Shown piece after piece: positions 1 to 11,777 of a DNA stretch of 64,000 nucleotides; position 1 is the first letter of the stretch; every line of letters starts with the position of its first letter. This DNA is from Carnegiea gigantea (lineage: Eukaryota; Streptophyta; Magnoliopsida; Caryophyllales; Cactaceae), in NCBI GenBank assembly GCA_029747015.1, contig JAKOGI010000080.1, positions 1,026,501 through 1,090,500 on the forward strand, read 5' to 3'. A program made the translations under genes and the position numbers. The notes below the pieces were generated by a model. It did not search any database. It was not told the DNA's origin and saw only the letters and a program-made list of their open reading frames with translations.

Positions 1-12
1 TTGTTTCATCAG

Positions 13-3000
13 GTTGCGAGAATTATGGGAGTTGAAGGTGACAATCCTTATGATGTTGTCGGAGTGAACCACAAGATGCCTATTGAAAATATAAAGAAGA
101 AGTACGTGACTTACTGCTGAAAATAATAGCTTCTAGAATAAAACACCAAAGATACAGGGTTTCAATGTTTCAAAGTTGTCTTTAACAAACTGCAGAGATC
201 CTGTTATTCTTTTAACAATCATTGCTGGCAGCACTATGAGTTTGTAAATTCTTGATGTTCATAGCTTTCTTTTGTTATTGGTTGACTAATGATGATCAGG
301 AATCATGCTTAATAAAAGTAATTTTAGGCTATGAGGTCATGTCTTTATTGTATAATCACGCATATCCTGTTTATATTTTCAGATATTGGAAACTGTCACT
401 TATGGTGCATCCTGACAAGTGTCCTCATCCTCAAGCTCACCAAGCATTTGTTAAATTAAACAAGGCTTTTAAAGATCTGCAAGATCCAGATAAGGTGAGT
501 GCTGCTATTCTGTTATGTGTTATTTTGATTACTACGATCTGGAATTGCATTTCTTTTTCCTGTCTCTAAGTTTTTCCTTATCCAAACACTCTCTGGTCTC
601 TAGCCATCCTTTAGAGTGTCAGTGTTCCCCTCAGAATGTAGTGACAATATCTATTTGGCGTGACATTCGGAAATACAGGATATTGTTCACCAGAAGTGCG
701 TCTTGTCTTGGAGACCCCTTTTGTGTTTTGAATGGAGCGAAGATGTGCTAATGTGTGTGTGTGTGGGGGGGGGGGGGGGTGTGAGAGAGAGAGAGAGAGA
801 GAGAGAGTCCAAATTTCATCTATATTACTGGTGGAACAGCCAGTTGTATACCTCGCTATCTCAAATTCCTGCAAGGTGAGGGCTTTGGTGCTGAATCCTG
901 TGACGCTTGTAGGATCCCCTTTTGCAACATAGTAAAGGTTGTTCATGATAATAAGCCTTGAACCTCACCCTTCAATTTGACACAAGTTGTGACTAGAGAT
1001 GTATCCTTTTGTCTGTCTTGGAACTTGCTCATTAATCTGGTTATTGTGTTCATTTTGCAGAGAAAGGCATTGGATGAGAGTATCAAGAAAAAAGAAGAGG
1101 AAGAGGAAATGAAGGTAAGTATCTTTTGCTATATTTTAGTTTAGTTTCTCAATGGTGGACTATTTCTTACATAGTGCTGAGATGCTGCAGGCTGAATTAC
1201 GGTCAATGCGTGAAGCTGCACTGTGGAGGCGATCACAAGGTGAGGAACGAGTCTCAAAAGGAATGATCATATTCAATTTGGTCCAATGGCTTTGACAGGA
1301 GTATAATCAAACCTTCTCTTTTGTGGATTTGAGATTCAATGGCTTTAATAAAGCCAAGTTGAGCCTAAGCTTGTCGAACATAACACTTGTCTAGGACTAT
1401 AGAGTTGTGAGATAATAAGCTCTATAATGCCAATGATGAAAAGTAACAAACTTCTTTATTTCTTTCATTTGAGCCTGCACTCATCCTGTGCCAACAGGGT
1501 TGTCTATGGAAGGGGATGATGTGCTACTGGCTGAGTTAGAGGTCAAAGAACCGCCAAAACGTGATGAATGGATGACGACCCTACCCCCTGAAAGGAAGGT
1601 ATGGCTTCATATGTTATCATTGTTGAAGCAATTTAAGCTTTAACCAAAGACAAAAATTTCTAAATCTACGTTCAACTGGATTGCCTACATCTGGATCTCT
1701 TCAGACCCCGCGTAAGCGGGATTTACACTTGGAGTTGTTGTTGTTGTTGTTGTACGTTCTACTAGGTTGCGCATATAAATCCATATAGTGGCTACTTCTG
1801 CTTCCTTCTCATGGGTTATTAGATGTGAGTTTCCTAGAGATGGTAAAAGTGGTGGAATGAATGGAGCTCATTATTACCTTCAAGCTCAATTGATTTAGCC
1901 GCACTTGTGCTACAGTCTAGTTGAGCTTTTAGTTGAGATTAGATTTTGTTCAAGCAAACACACTTTCGATTTGTAGGCTCGGCTTGTTTACAATGCTCAC
2001 ATATGAATGTTGCTGATTAATAGTTTGTTTAGTTCGAAATAAACTTCTTTAAAAGTTCATATCCATATGAAGACTGTTTGCAAGAAAATACAGATAAATT
2101 GTACCATAATGTAGGGGTGTGGGACATATTTGGTATCTCAAATTAAGCCATTAAATGAGATATAAAGTATGTCTATTGTTCTTATAGGCCCCCCCCCCAA
2201 AAAAAACCTTACTCCGTAGTAGCCCCCCGTGGAATGTCTAATCGAATCGACTCAAGAGATGTCCTCTTGTGCAATTTCCAAAGCGTTGAACCATGGACCA
2301 GGGCTTCCTAAGTGGTGGGGACAATTGGCAGGCCACCACACGGACTTGGTTAAGGCCCTTGTGATAGGCCATGGGGTCCAGAATTGACCTTGGCATGTGT
2401 ATCCATTTATAGCGCATGCCTTGTCAAGGGCCTCAAGGTTGTGGGATGGTGGCTGTGTCCATGAGCCAGTTCCTTTTTTTCTTTGCTTCGATTTTTGGTC
2501 ACCATGGCATCAGTCTCCAGTCCCCACTAGCTCTTAGGAGTCAAATCAACCTTGGGCAGTGTACGCTTAAGCCCGTTCCAGGCTTCCAGGGGCCTTATAC
2601 GAGGCAAGGATTCTCGAATCATTCTCCATGTGGCCCTTTATTTGACTTGGTTTGGATCTATGAGGTAAATCGCTGGTACCTGATTGCATTTGGTTAGCCT
2701 TGCCATGCTTATCGTTTTGCCTCTTATGCCATGACAAGGCATGGCCTGGGAGTGTGCCAAATTGGTCTTCCATGTTTAGATTTTTGTTCCCCTTGGCCTT
2801 TTCTAGTTACTATTAGCTCCCCAGTTGGAAGTCTAAATTGACCTTTGGGAACATCGTGTTATGCCCATTTTAAAGCAATAAGCCACGATCTTAATGGCCA
2901 ATGATGTGGATGAATGCTGAAGTTGTTCATGGGGACCTTCCTGAACTTGATTTGGGTTCTTGGGGTTGCCTTGGATGGCCTCACATACCAACAGTGTCAT

Positions 3001-6000
3001 AGCTTCAGGTCCTTGCTATGACAAGGTCACAACATGATGGTCATGTCAAGGGGTTCAAGCACTTCCCATGCCTCAGTTTAAACAGGGCTGTGGGAGCGTT
3101 CTGTCAAACCTATTTTAAAGGCTATAGGTAATAGCCATTAATTGACTTCTCTTGGCGTTGTCATATCCACTATATCACCTATGGCATGACAAGGTTGTGG
3201 CACAGCTGCCATGTCAATTTTGTCCCAGGACCCCCTATACCCTAGTTTCAATTCCCTTTGGCCTCCCCTAGTTCCTAGTAGCTGCCATTAGAATTTCTAA
3301 ACCTCTCGATTGCTTCTGTTCTAAAGGCTATAAGTCATGATTTTGGGGGTCTTGAGTGTGGTGGATGTGTGATTGACATGTTCGAATCATTGTCCACAGC
3401 GGACTTGATTAGACCTTGGGATGGTTAGTGCTCTCCCCCCCCCCCCCCGAAATTGCCCTGGAGCCATTTGAGTTGATGGTTGCTCATGGTTTGCCCTTTT
3501 CAAGCCTAAATGTTGGTTTTCCTTGACTTGTCTTAAATTGTAATAGCCTTGGGTGCAATGCCCTGCTGTGCCTATTATAAGGGCTGCAGGTCATGACTGG
3601 GGGCCCTAGATGAGGTAAATGGATACCAAACCATCGTCATTGCGGACTTGATTTGGGGGGCTAGAGATATTTCATTGGGTCTTAGCATTTGGTTGTCCAC
3701 ATCATTCTTCAGTGTACAAAGGCACATGCTGTAACTTGGCCATGGAAGGCTATTGCATCAATTGGTCCTAGCCCCTTCTATGCCTCAACTTGGTGACTCT
3801 GGCCTCCCGTAGTCTATACCAGCTCCTAGGCATAAAAGTCTGAGTTGTCCACATTGAAGAGATCTGTTGTGCTCACTCCGGCACTTGTTGCATGAATCTA
3901 GGCAAACTAGAGGCAGTTAAACCAATTTGATTGGGAAGTAGACCATGGTGTGGATAGAGTAGGCCATCAACTCGGCTGTACAATGAAATGGGGTGTACCG
4001 GTCTAAGGGTCTGTTCTTTTCGTTGGTCTTTTTCAATTTATCAATTTCAACCTATTTCAACCAACTTCAATAAAAAATACCAACTTCAACCTACTTCAAC
4101 CAACTTCAACCTACTTCAACCAACTTCAACTCATCTCTTTCAAAATTTTATTCTCACTATTTTAACCAATTTCAAAAAATATACCAACTTCAACTCATTG
4201 CAACCCTCTTCAACAAAAAATATTAACTTCAACCCACTTTAACCCACCTCAACCAACTTCACCCTTGTACCAACGAAAAGAACAGGCCTTAAATGGGGCA
4301 GGATTGTACAACGGGGCGAATTGTCTAGTTGAACTGGCTGTTAGTCTATTATCTGAAAGCCAAAAGAGTGTGCTGGTCACCCCTCCCCCCCAAAAAATGA
4401 ACAGATGTTCTAAGTGTACTCGAACTCCCTGGTTTAGTGTCAAAACCAATATGCCACCTGGAAACCTTGGTGCTTTTGTGTTCTTTATATTCATTAGCTT
4501 AATTTCTTGGTTATGCGTTTGCTTTCTTTCGGTTTTTTGATGCTTTGGCTAACAAATTACTCGAATATGTTTGTTTATTTCTTTCTCTTGTATGCTTTTG
4601 ATGTAACAATCTTGTTACATACCATTTTCCTATTCCTTATCAAAAAATAATCTTATCATTTGTATTCTTTTTGCGTACTCCCTGAGTTTCCCTACATGTT
4701 GATGCTGGAAACATTGGTTCCAATGTCTAAAAATAATGACTGGAGGGATCCCAAACAAGGTGAATGAATGTGGAGCCTTTGTATATGGTGGCCTCTTGCA
4801 GACGTGATTTGGATGCTTGTCGTAAATCACCAGCTTTCCACACTTGCCTTTGATTAGTCTATGCTTGCCCACAATGTCCAAGTCCCATTCTGTACAGGGT
4901 CGTGGCTTGGCAGTCATGTCGATTGGTCCTAGCCATTCCCATGCCTCAATTTTTGTTTCCCTTGACCTGACATAGTCCCTAGTAGCCCCCGGATGGGAGG
5001 CCTGCGCCAGGCAGGGAACATCACATCATGCTTGTTCCGGAGGGTGATGGGCGATAGGGGAATAATGTTGAACTATTATCTATAAAGCATTAAGGCCTAT
5101 CCTGGACTTGTTATTGGTACGTCCAGTGTGACCCGTGGAATGCCCACATTGTCAGGGCCAATTGCATGAAATGGCTATTGGATGTGACTGTGTGACGTGA
5201 CCGATGGTTGTAATTGAAGTTTAGATGATCTTGAGTTGCCTTGTAATAAAGTCAAATGGCCAATAAGTGAGCTGTTTATGAGTGTAATGAGTAAACAAGC
5301 ATCCCCATGTTGATGTTCAATTTCATTTATTAAACCAACTTTAATGTCATTGAAGCTCGGTTTCTTGTGGAATGAATAAAATGATTAGTGAGCCTTACCC
5401 AAGCGGGGGCTGCAGTATTTCGATGACCTCTGCCTTCCAAACCCCTGAAGTCGGCAAAATTTGGGAAACCCTTAGTGATTAGGATTTAGGATTCCACGTC
5501 CCCCAGAACCTAGATATATGGTACTGCTGAGCTATGTAACAGTTTTTGATTAGTTGTGCTTATTTCCATATGGTAATTATATTGAGTTGACTTTGTGATG
5601 TACGCTCACTATTAGGGAGGGGTATATATTGTCATGCTAGTACCCTATCATCGGCTTGTAGTCCTTGATCTGGGGGTTGGGTGCATTCTAATATTGTGCC
5701 ACTTCTTGTCAGATTGATGATGTGCAATGTGCACTTGTGCAGTAGCATTAGGTTTGTTAGTGACTTAGGGGAACCATGGTTCAACTTTGTTGGAATGGAA
5801 TAAATCGGGAATGAAACCTGGAGATATTTGAATGGTTTTTTATTCTTAAATCCACTTGTTTGGTTCAATTTAGGGATGAATTCAATGCAAGTAAAAAATG
5901 ATACCTAAAGTTATGGTCTTATGTGAATCCACAGGATGAGGGATATCTTATGGGTGAGTCATTCCACCTGGAATGTGATTTTTGGGTTTTTTAAAAAATT

Positions 6001-7167
6001 TTTTTAATTATTATTTTTTTTAAAACAAAAACACAAGATATGGAAGTATATGTTACCAATTCCTATACCTGAATTCAGAAAACCTGGAACCAAATGGGCT
6101 TAATGGGTCGTCATTATTGGACTTGCTTGCTGTTGATACTGAAGGTGATGCAAATCAGCATGTTGTGCTAATAGAATGTAGATTACAATGACTTGTTTAA
6201 GCATTATGTTAGGTTCAGCAACTGGAGTCACCTATGTGGCAAATCCAGTTATTGCTTTAGAGCCTTCCGCTGGTCATGTTAAGCTCTTGTGGCCTCATGG
6301 ACAAGGATATATCTCTAGCTTTTTAATTCCACAACCGCCTGGCCAAAGTACATATGTCAAAGCGGTCATCTGTATGCTAAATGGGGCTTGGCCTCCCGTG
6401 GTAGCATATAAACTCAAATCCCCTTCTCAGACCAAAGCCACAGCTTAAAGCTTTTAAGGAACATGGCAGAGCTGTAGCTTCCATTGATGACCTTGCCTAA
6501 ACAATGCTGGGCAGATTGGAGTGCTTTAACTTTAAACGCACATCTGATTACCTCCCCCCCCCCCCCCCCAAAGGCCTGGAACCTTACTGACGTGCATGTG
6601 GTATTTTTCAGCCTGGTGGTATGGCTATGCATTCTACATTCTTCAGTAGGACCGGTAAAGAAGGTCGAGGTGATACAAGCGTTTGGACAGACACCCCTTC
6701 AGACAGGGCTCAGAAGGCGAAGATGAAGTATGATTTTTAAACCTTTTATTCTTCTTCTCTATTCTCCTTGCTACTTCAATTACTTGACGGGTCATTTATT
6801 TACTTCCATTCGCAGTTACTTGGAAGCCTATAATCAGGCAACAGCACTCGCTTCCAGTGAAGAACAGAAGACCACATCAACCACTGATGCTGATCTAGTC
6901 GACCAATATAATAAAGCTAAGAGGTCCAAGTCTCTGGTGCAGAAGCACCAAGAAGAGGCACAGAAAAGCCGGTCTAAAAAGAAAGCAAAGCAGCAGGTGC
7001 AGCAGGCCAAGGAGGAGGATTGGGTGGGGAAGCATCCATGGAAACCGTGGGATCGGGAGAAGGATATTTCAGCTGGGCGCCAGAATGTCAAGTTGGATGC
7101 AGACAACCTGACGCAGGGTCTGACCTCCAGGTTTTCTTCTGGGTCCTTTCAGAGGAGCTTCCTCTGA
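13..7167 (+). CDS. J-domain protein with DUF3752 (GPALPP-like) C-terminus, 5' end outside window
   Basis: Seven exons give 290 residues in the window: 13-101, 383-494, 1061-1114, 1191-1239, 1498-1598, 6612-6727 and 6816-7167. All junctions are GT-AG and keep frame. The first exon opens at an acceptor, so the start codon lies upstream. Exons 1-2 encode a J domain (NPYDVVGV, then KYWKLSLMVHPDKC with the HPD tripeptide needed to stimulate Hsp70 ATPase). Exon 3 is a charged Lys/Glu stretch. Exons 5-7 match the DUF3752/GPALPP region: KRDEWMTTLPPER, DTSVWTDTPSDRAQK, then a basic coiled segment and a C-terminal WKPWDREKDISAGRQ block. J-domain/DUF3752 proteins exist in Arabidopsis (from memory, AT1G65280) and their role is poorly defined; the GPALPP part suggests a nuclear location. 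Intron 5 (1599-6611) is about 5 kb and full of repeats, against 75-570 bp for most other introns. Confidence 0.85.
1678..1753 (+). repeat. 3' fragment of a tRNA-derived SINE (TS/Au type)
   Basis: The stretch contains CAGACCCCGCGTAAGCGGGA followed by TTTACACTTGG and a (TTG)n tail. A 'gaccccgc..gcggga' stem followed by a TTG tail is typical of the 3' region of plant TS-type SINEs. The 5' pol III promoter part is not recognisable, so this is a truncated copy. Confidence 0.5.
2240..3850 (+). repeat. Degenerate ~240-bp tandem array inside an intron
   Basis: A module reading roughly 'ctatt-taaaggctataagtcatga' recurs near 2864, 3109, 3316 and 3571, spaced about 245, 207 and 255 bp. A second module, 'ttcccttggcctcccctagt...tagctcc', recurs near 2790, 3250 and 3790, and a third, 'atgacaaggt', near 2728, 3015 and 3185. 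Copies are strongly diverged. I know no family for it. Confidence 0.45.
4007..4289. mobile_element. Tourist-like MITE, copy 1 (283 bp)
   Basis: Inverted ends: GGGTCTGTTCTTTTCGTTGG on the left, and ACCAACGAAAAGAACAGGCCT on the right, which is nearly its complement. A TAA flanks each end (4004-4006 and 4290-4292), as expected for the 3-bp duplications of PIF/Harbinger elements. The core is a run of TTCAACC/CAACTTCAACC units with almost no G on the + strand. No coding capacity. Confidence 0.8.
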
Positions 7168-8593
7168 ATCAAAAGGTTGCAATTGTTTTTGGTTTAATGT
7201 TTATATGTTTTCTTTTATAAAGATTTGATGTATACTAGTTTCTTGTTCACCGTAAATTTGTCTGTGAAAACAGTTGAGAATTTGCTACTGAAGTTCATGA
7301 AGATTAGTTTTGAAGCTCCTTCGTGTTGATTTTGTTGTTTCAAGGGGAATCATTTGTGTGTTTCAAACTGCATTTTAGTTGCACCATTAGCTTTTCTCGT
7401 TCTTGCGGACCTGATGTGGTGAAATGTTGTGCATTTTTGCTGCACATTGGAGATAGTTCGAGTACTATGAGAGCACCAAAAATGGCAGTTAGCCGTTAGG
7501 TGTTCAAGGTTCAAACATTGTTGGTAGGTTTTGCACTGGTTGTGGTACAACTGAGTGGGTTTTGAGGTATTTATCAGAACAAAGGAGAGATAAGAAGAAA
7601 GCTGATGATGGAGGGCTCGGAACCTACACCTAGAGCTGAGACCTAGACTGGTTCAACTAGGGCCCACCTGTATCCACCTGTGTCAAACCTAGCCAGGCTG
7701 ATAGGTTATAGGGCGCTACAGGGCGGGCCAGTTTGTCCTGGTATTTTGCGGTGCGTGATAGTTTTTAGATTAAACAAATTTAAGTATCTTGCAGTGTAAC
7801 CAAAACAGGTAACCCATTCAACCTGTGATCTGAGTCAGCCCACAAACCGCCCATCTATCAAAACGGGTCACGTGGTTCTGCGAGTCTTGACCCTTTAGTC
7901 CGCGGCTCAACGAGGGGAGTTGCCTCAGTCTGGCCCATGTCTCAGATCAACCCAAATCCTAGCTTTTTTTCGGCCATGTGGTTGTGTGTACACTGATGTA
8001 TCTGAGTAAATAGGTCTGTTAGCATCGATTGGGATATATCTATAGTTTGGAGATTGCAATCCTCTCATTCAACGGTTGAGAATTTTTTGGATAGATCTTT
8101 TATATAATTTGTGATTATTTTTTACAACTTAAATCTCTACCTTTAAGTAGATGAATTGCGAGATCACAGTATTCTCCCATCGTTGTAAATCTCATCTCTG
8201 TTTCGATGGTCACATTGCATGTTGTAAATGAGTTATCGCGCCGCATCCATGCCTAGTTGCATGTTCACATTGCATAATGTTGTAAACTAGTTTTTGTTAT
8301 TTGAGTTCGTTGATTGTGTCGCACACTTTGTATAAGTGGCCTATGGTAAGTAGCCTAACAAGCCAGAGGGCTCCAAAAGAAGCTCACACAACTATGACAA
8401 TTATGATGCCCTCTATGGTGTTTATTTCTAAGTTGTAATGATTCCAATTTTGCTCAAAAATTCATGAAACTCGAGTCACATCAACCATCCTCCTTTGTCA
8501 ATTGCCAATGCCAACCAGTCGACCGAAAGTTATCTTACACTGTTGGAGTCGATTCCCTCATTTTTACAACTTTATGCCTTTTGCACATATTAA
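7168..8593. other. 3' flank and intergenic DNA, no gene seen
   Basis: The first few hundred bases are probably the 3' UTR and polyadenylation region of the J-domain gene. Beyond that I see AT-rich DNA and a short segment (about 7800-7940) rich in GGGT/ACCC-like words reminiscent of MITE arms. No open frame resembles a protein family. Confidence 0.5.
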
Positions 8594-8921
8594 TGGTCTA
8601 TTCTTTTAGTAAGAAAATATGGATTTAAATAGATAAAATTGGTTGAGATTGGTTGAAGTGAATTGAAATAAGTTGAAGTGGGTATTTTTTTATTGAAGTG
8701 GGTTGAAATTGGTTGAAGTTGGTTAATTTTTTTTTTTAATGTAATGGGTAGAAGTTGGTTAAAATAGTGGGAAGTTGGTTGAAGTAGATTGAAATAAGTT
8801 AAAATTGGTTGAATTGAATTAAAGTTGGTTAAAGTGGGTATTTTTTTATTGAAATTTGTGAAGTAGATTGAAGTTAATTGAAGTTGATAAATTTAAATTT
8901 ACCAACAAAAAGAACTGGGCT
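8594..8921. mobile_element. Tourist-like MITE, copy 2 (328 bp)
   Basis: Left end TGGTCTATTCTTTTAGT and right end ACCAACAAAAAGAACTGGGCT are degenerate versions of the family terminus. Flanks are TAA (8591-8593) and TAG (8922-8924). The core consists of GGTTGAAGT-type units and is C-poor on the + strand, so its orientation is opposite to that of copy 1. Confidence 0.7.
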
Positions 8922-11456
8922 TAGAGTTTCTACTCGTTCTTGAGCTCTGGAAAAAGTTCAATGAATCTGCCGCCAATTGTTTTTGATAAGCACATTACCT
9001 GGTAGTCATTTAAATCTTCATAATTGTGCTTATGTTGTGGGGTATGTTGAATCTAATGTGTATCACGTGTACATGTACATAAGCCATTATTTTTCTCTGT
9101 AATTAATCCTGTTTTATCATATTGTTAAGTGATTTATTGCATGTTAGGTTTTTTTTAATTACCAATTGGTTTTTGAATTAACTTTGAATTGGTTGGACAT
9201 CCTCCTTGAATCTTTTGGACATAATTTGTTATTTATAAATTCTTGAGTAAGATCGTTTCACATAAGAACAATTGTGAGACTGATTTCTCCAAGGGTGACT
9301 TTTTTTGACACTTTGTACTGATTAATAACATATTTTGGAGTAACTTTCTAATTTTGAGTGATTAGTTGTTTATCTAGTAGTGACTTATATTACAATCACA
9401 TCTAAATGAACTATTAGTCACCCCAATTATTATTAGAAGTCATTATAAAAGAATTCATCTTATGCTATAGCTTATGTGAGATAGTATCACACAAAACTTA
9501 CTCTTTTATTACCTACCTTTTTTGAAAAAGTGATTCTGCGGCGGTGAAAAAATGGTAGTCCATGTCTACTTATTGATAAAGCCAGTGGCAGTGCTGTAGT
9601 TGTTTCTTTTGAATCCTCATTACACACCCTAGGGAGAGATCGATAAGCTGTGCATTTGTGCTGTAGTCTTCCAAAGGTGACCTTCAACTGTAATCAATGT
9701 TTAAACCTGAAAGCCTTGTTTAGACTTTAAAATAAGCAAGATTGAACTAATGAAATATTTAAAATAATTTAAAATTTTAGAGAACTTACAAGCCAAGAGG
9801 GGACACAGAAATTAATAAATAGATGGTTATAAAAACAATAAGAGAGCAAACAAAAAAAATCATGAACTGTACATATTTCTATGGTTTTTTTTTGGGGGGG
9901 GGGGGGTTATGGTTAGTTTTGTAGTGATCAAAAGGTAGAGAAATTTGCCGCGTTGTGTAAGGATTGTCACCATCAAACTTAGTTAAGCCAATATTATGAT
10001 GGGCTTCTTTTGCCTTTTTTTTTATTTCCTGTGCCTAGAAGGTGATCGATGATGGGATTGGGATCATTGTCAAAAGAAGTAAACACGCCACTCTTAGAGA
10101 AGTTTCAATTTGCTGTCCATTAAAAAATGTCCCACATATATATGATCGAGTCGATTGAAATTTTGCACAAAAAGTTATTTATGTCATCCACTTATACTTA
10201 CGCTGTGTCAAATGAAGTAATACATATTTCATTTGTCGTGAGTAAGGACGCAAATTGGAAGATACCATTCTGGGAATCTCATTTCACAAACCGTCCTCGC
10301 CAGCCACTTTCTTTATTCCTAAGAATATCCCTCCTTGGTCCTCTAACAATATATATATACACTTTGCAAGACCCTAACCCTTGTAAAAAGGGCAAAAGAG
10401 AGACTGCAATTATACTCATAACATAAATAATTCATAAAAATACTACTAATTTAGGTACAAGATAATAGGGCCTCGACTCTGCCACATGTAGCAATATGAG
10501 CTACAAAAATGGTGAACTTTTGTTAAGAAAATGTAGAAAATTCTTTTTTGATATTAATGTATTGTGTATGATAATCATGAAATGAATTAATTAGTGGGAA
10601 AAAATAGAGTAATAACTTTTACGTTTAGTTAATTGAGAGCATAATCTTGCAGTAGATCTCCATGAAAGAACCTTCAAACGCGCCAAATAGGACAATGATG
10701 GAACACTTGTCGATGTCTCTCTTATCAAATTTTGGCCATACGTTGTCGTGTCTTAGAGTCTTAGCAATCACTTCATTTGTTTTTATTATCTTCATTAATC
10801 CAATTTTATTTATTTTGACTAGAAAAGATCAAGATTAATTGTATATCATTCAATTCACTACATAATGAGTAGGGCATGCTTAATTAGATCTAGAGATCAA
10901 TGCAAGTGAGATCTTAAGTCTTAACTATTGAATGAAGTTCTTATATAATTAAATGTTCTCCAACATCTCATTTTTAGCGATCGAATAAACATTCATTGTT
11001 AATGGAATAAAGTTCTTGCAAATATCCCTAAATTTATAGCAAAATCAAGTAAACATTCATCCTTAATTAATACTGCGCTTATTAATTCTTTAATTACCAA
11101 AAATGATAAGAATACCTAGCTATTTCTAATGATTTCTAAATAATATACTAGTAGTTCTTTTTGTTTGCTTGTATATATTGTCGTCAATTTATATATTCTT
11201 TTCAATGATGAAATACACCAAAAAGGTAAAGCTATTAAATTAAACTCCTCTTTCAGAGACCAACTTGTTGAACTTGCTGGATGTCACAGTGGCATCATAT
11301 CATGTCTACGGGTGTCTATTATTGATAAAAAGAAGCTAAAGAAGCTTGGGCGGTAGATCACATAAGATTGCGATGATTAACCCTAGCTAGATTAATATAA
11401 TTTCTTTATTTTTCTCCAACCTCTGATGGTAGGCCCCATTGAAGGATCATGACCTA
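8922..11456. other. Intergenic, AT-rich, no gene seen
   Basis: Contains a T-run/G-run tract near 9889-9907 and short low-complexity stretches. Short open frames here (for example 10127-10426 and 11165-11356) match no family I recognise and have no flanking splice or promoter support. Confidence 0.5.
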
Positions 11457-11777
11457 GGATCTGTTTTTTTTGTTGAGAAATATGGGTTAATAAATGGGTG
11501 AAATTGGTTACGATTGGTAGAAGTGGGTTACGTTGAAGCAGGTTGAAGTGGGTATTTTTTTTGTTGAAGTGAGTTGAAATTGATAGAAGTGGGTTGACGT
11601 GGGTTAAAATGGATTGAAATTGGTTGAAGTTGGTTGACTTTTTTTTAATATATGATGAGTAGAAGTTGATTAAAATAAAGGAAAGTGGGTTGAAGTGGGT
11701 ATTTTTTATTAAAGTTGGTGAAGCCAGTTGAAGTGTATTGCAATGAATTAAAATTTACCAACAAAAAGAACAGGACC
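11457..11777. mobile_element. Tourist-like MITE, copy 3 (321 bp)
   Basis: Left end GGATCTGTTTTTTTTGTTG, right end ACCAACAAAAAGAACAGGACC. Flanks are CTA and TTA, a 3-bp duplication with one mismatch. The core is GGTTGAAGTGGGT-type repeats, C-poor on the + strand. Confidence 0.7.

Larger units (their letters stand above)
1599..6611 (+). other. Giant repeat-bearing intron 5 of the J-domain gene
   Basis: Non-coding stretch between exons ending LPPER-K and starting PGGMAMHS, which are contiguous in the homologous proteins. It holds a SINE remnant (about 1678-1753), a degenerate tandem array of roughly 240-bp units (about 2240-3850 and again near 4900-5060), a Tourist-like MITE (4007-4289) and several C-runs (2190, 3430, 6551). 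No open frame in it resembles a gene. Confidence 0.75.

Noticed and set aside
6188..6448. 86-codon frame in the large intron of the J-domain gene
   Set aside because: The flanking exons join directly in homologues, and the frame matches no part of this protein.
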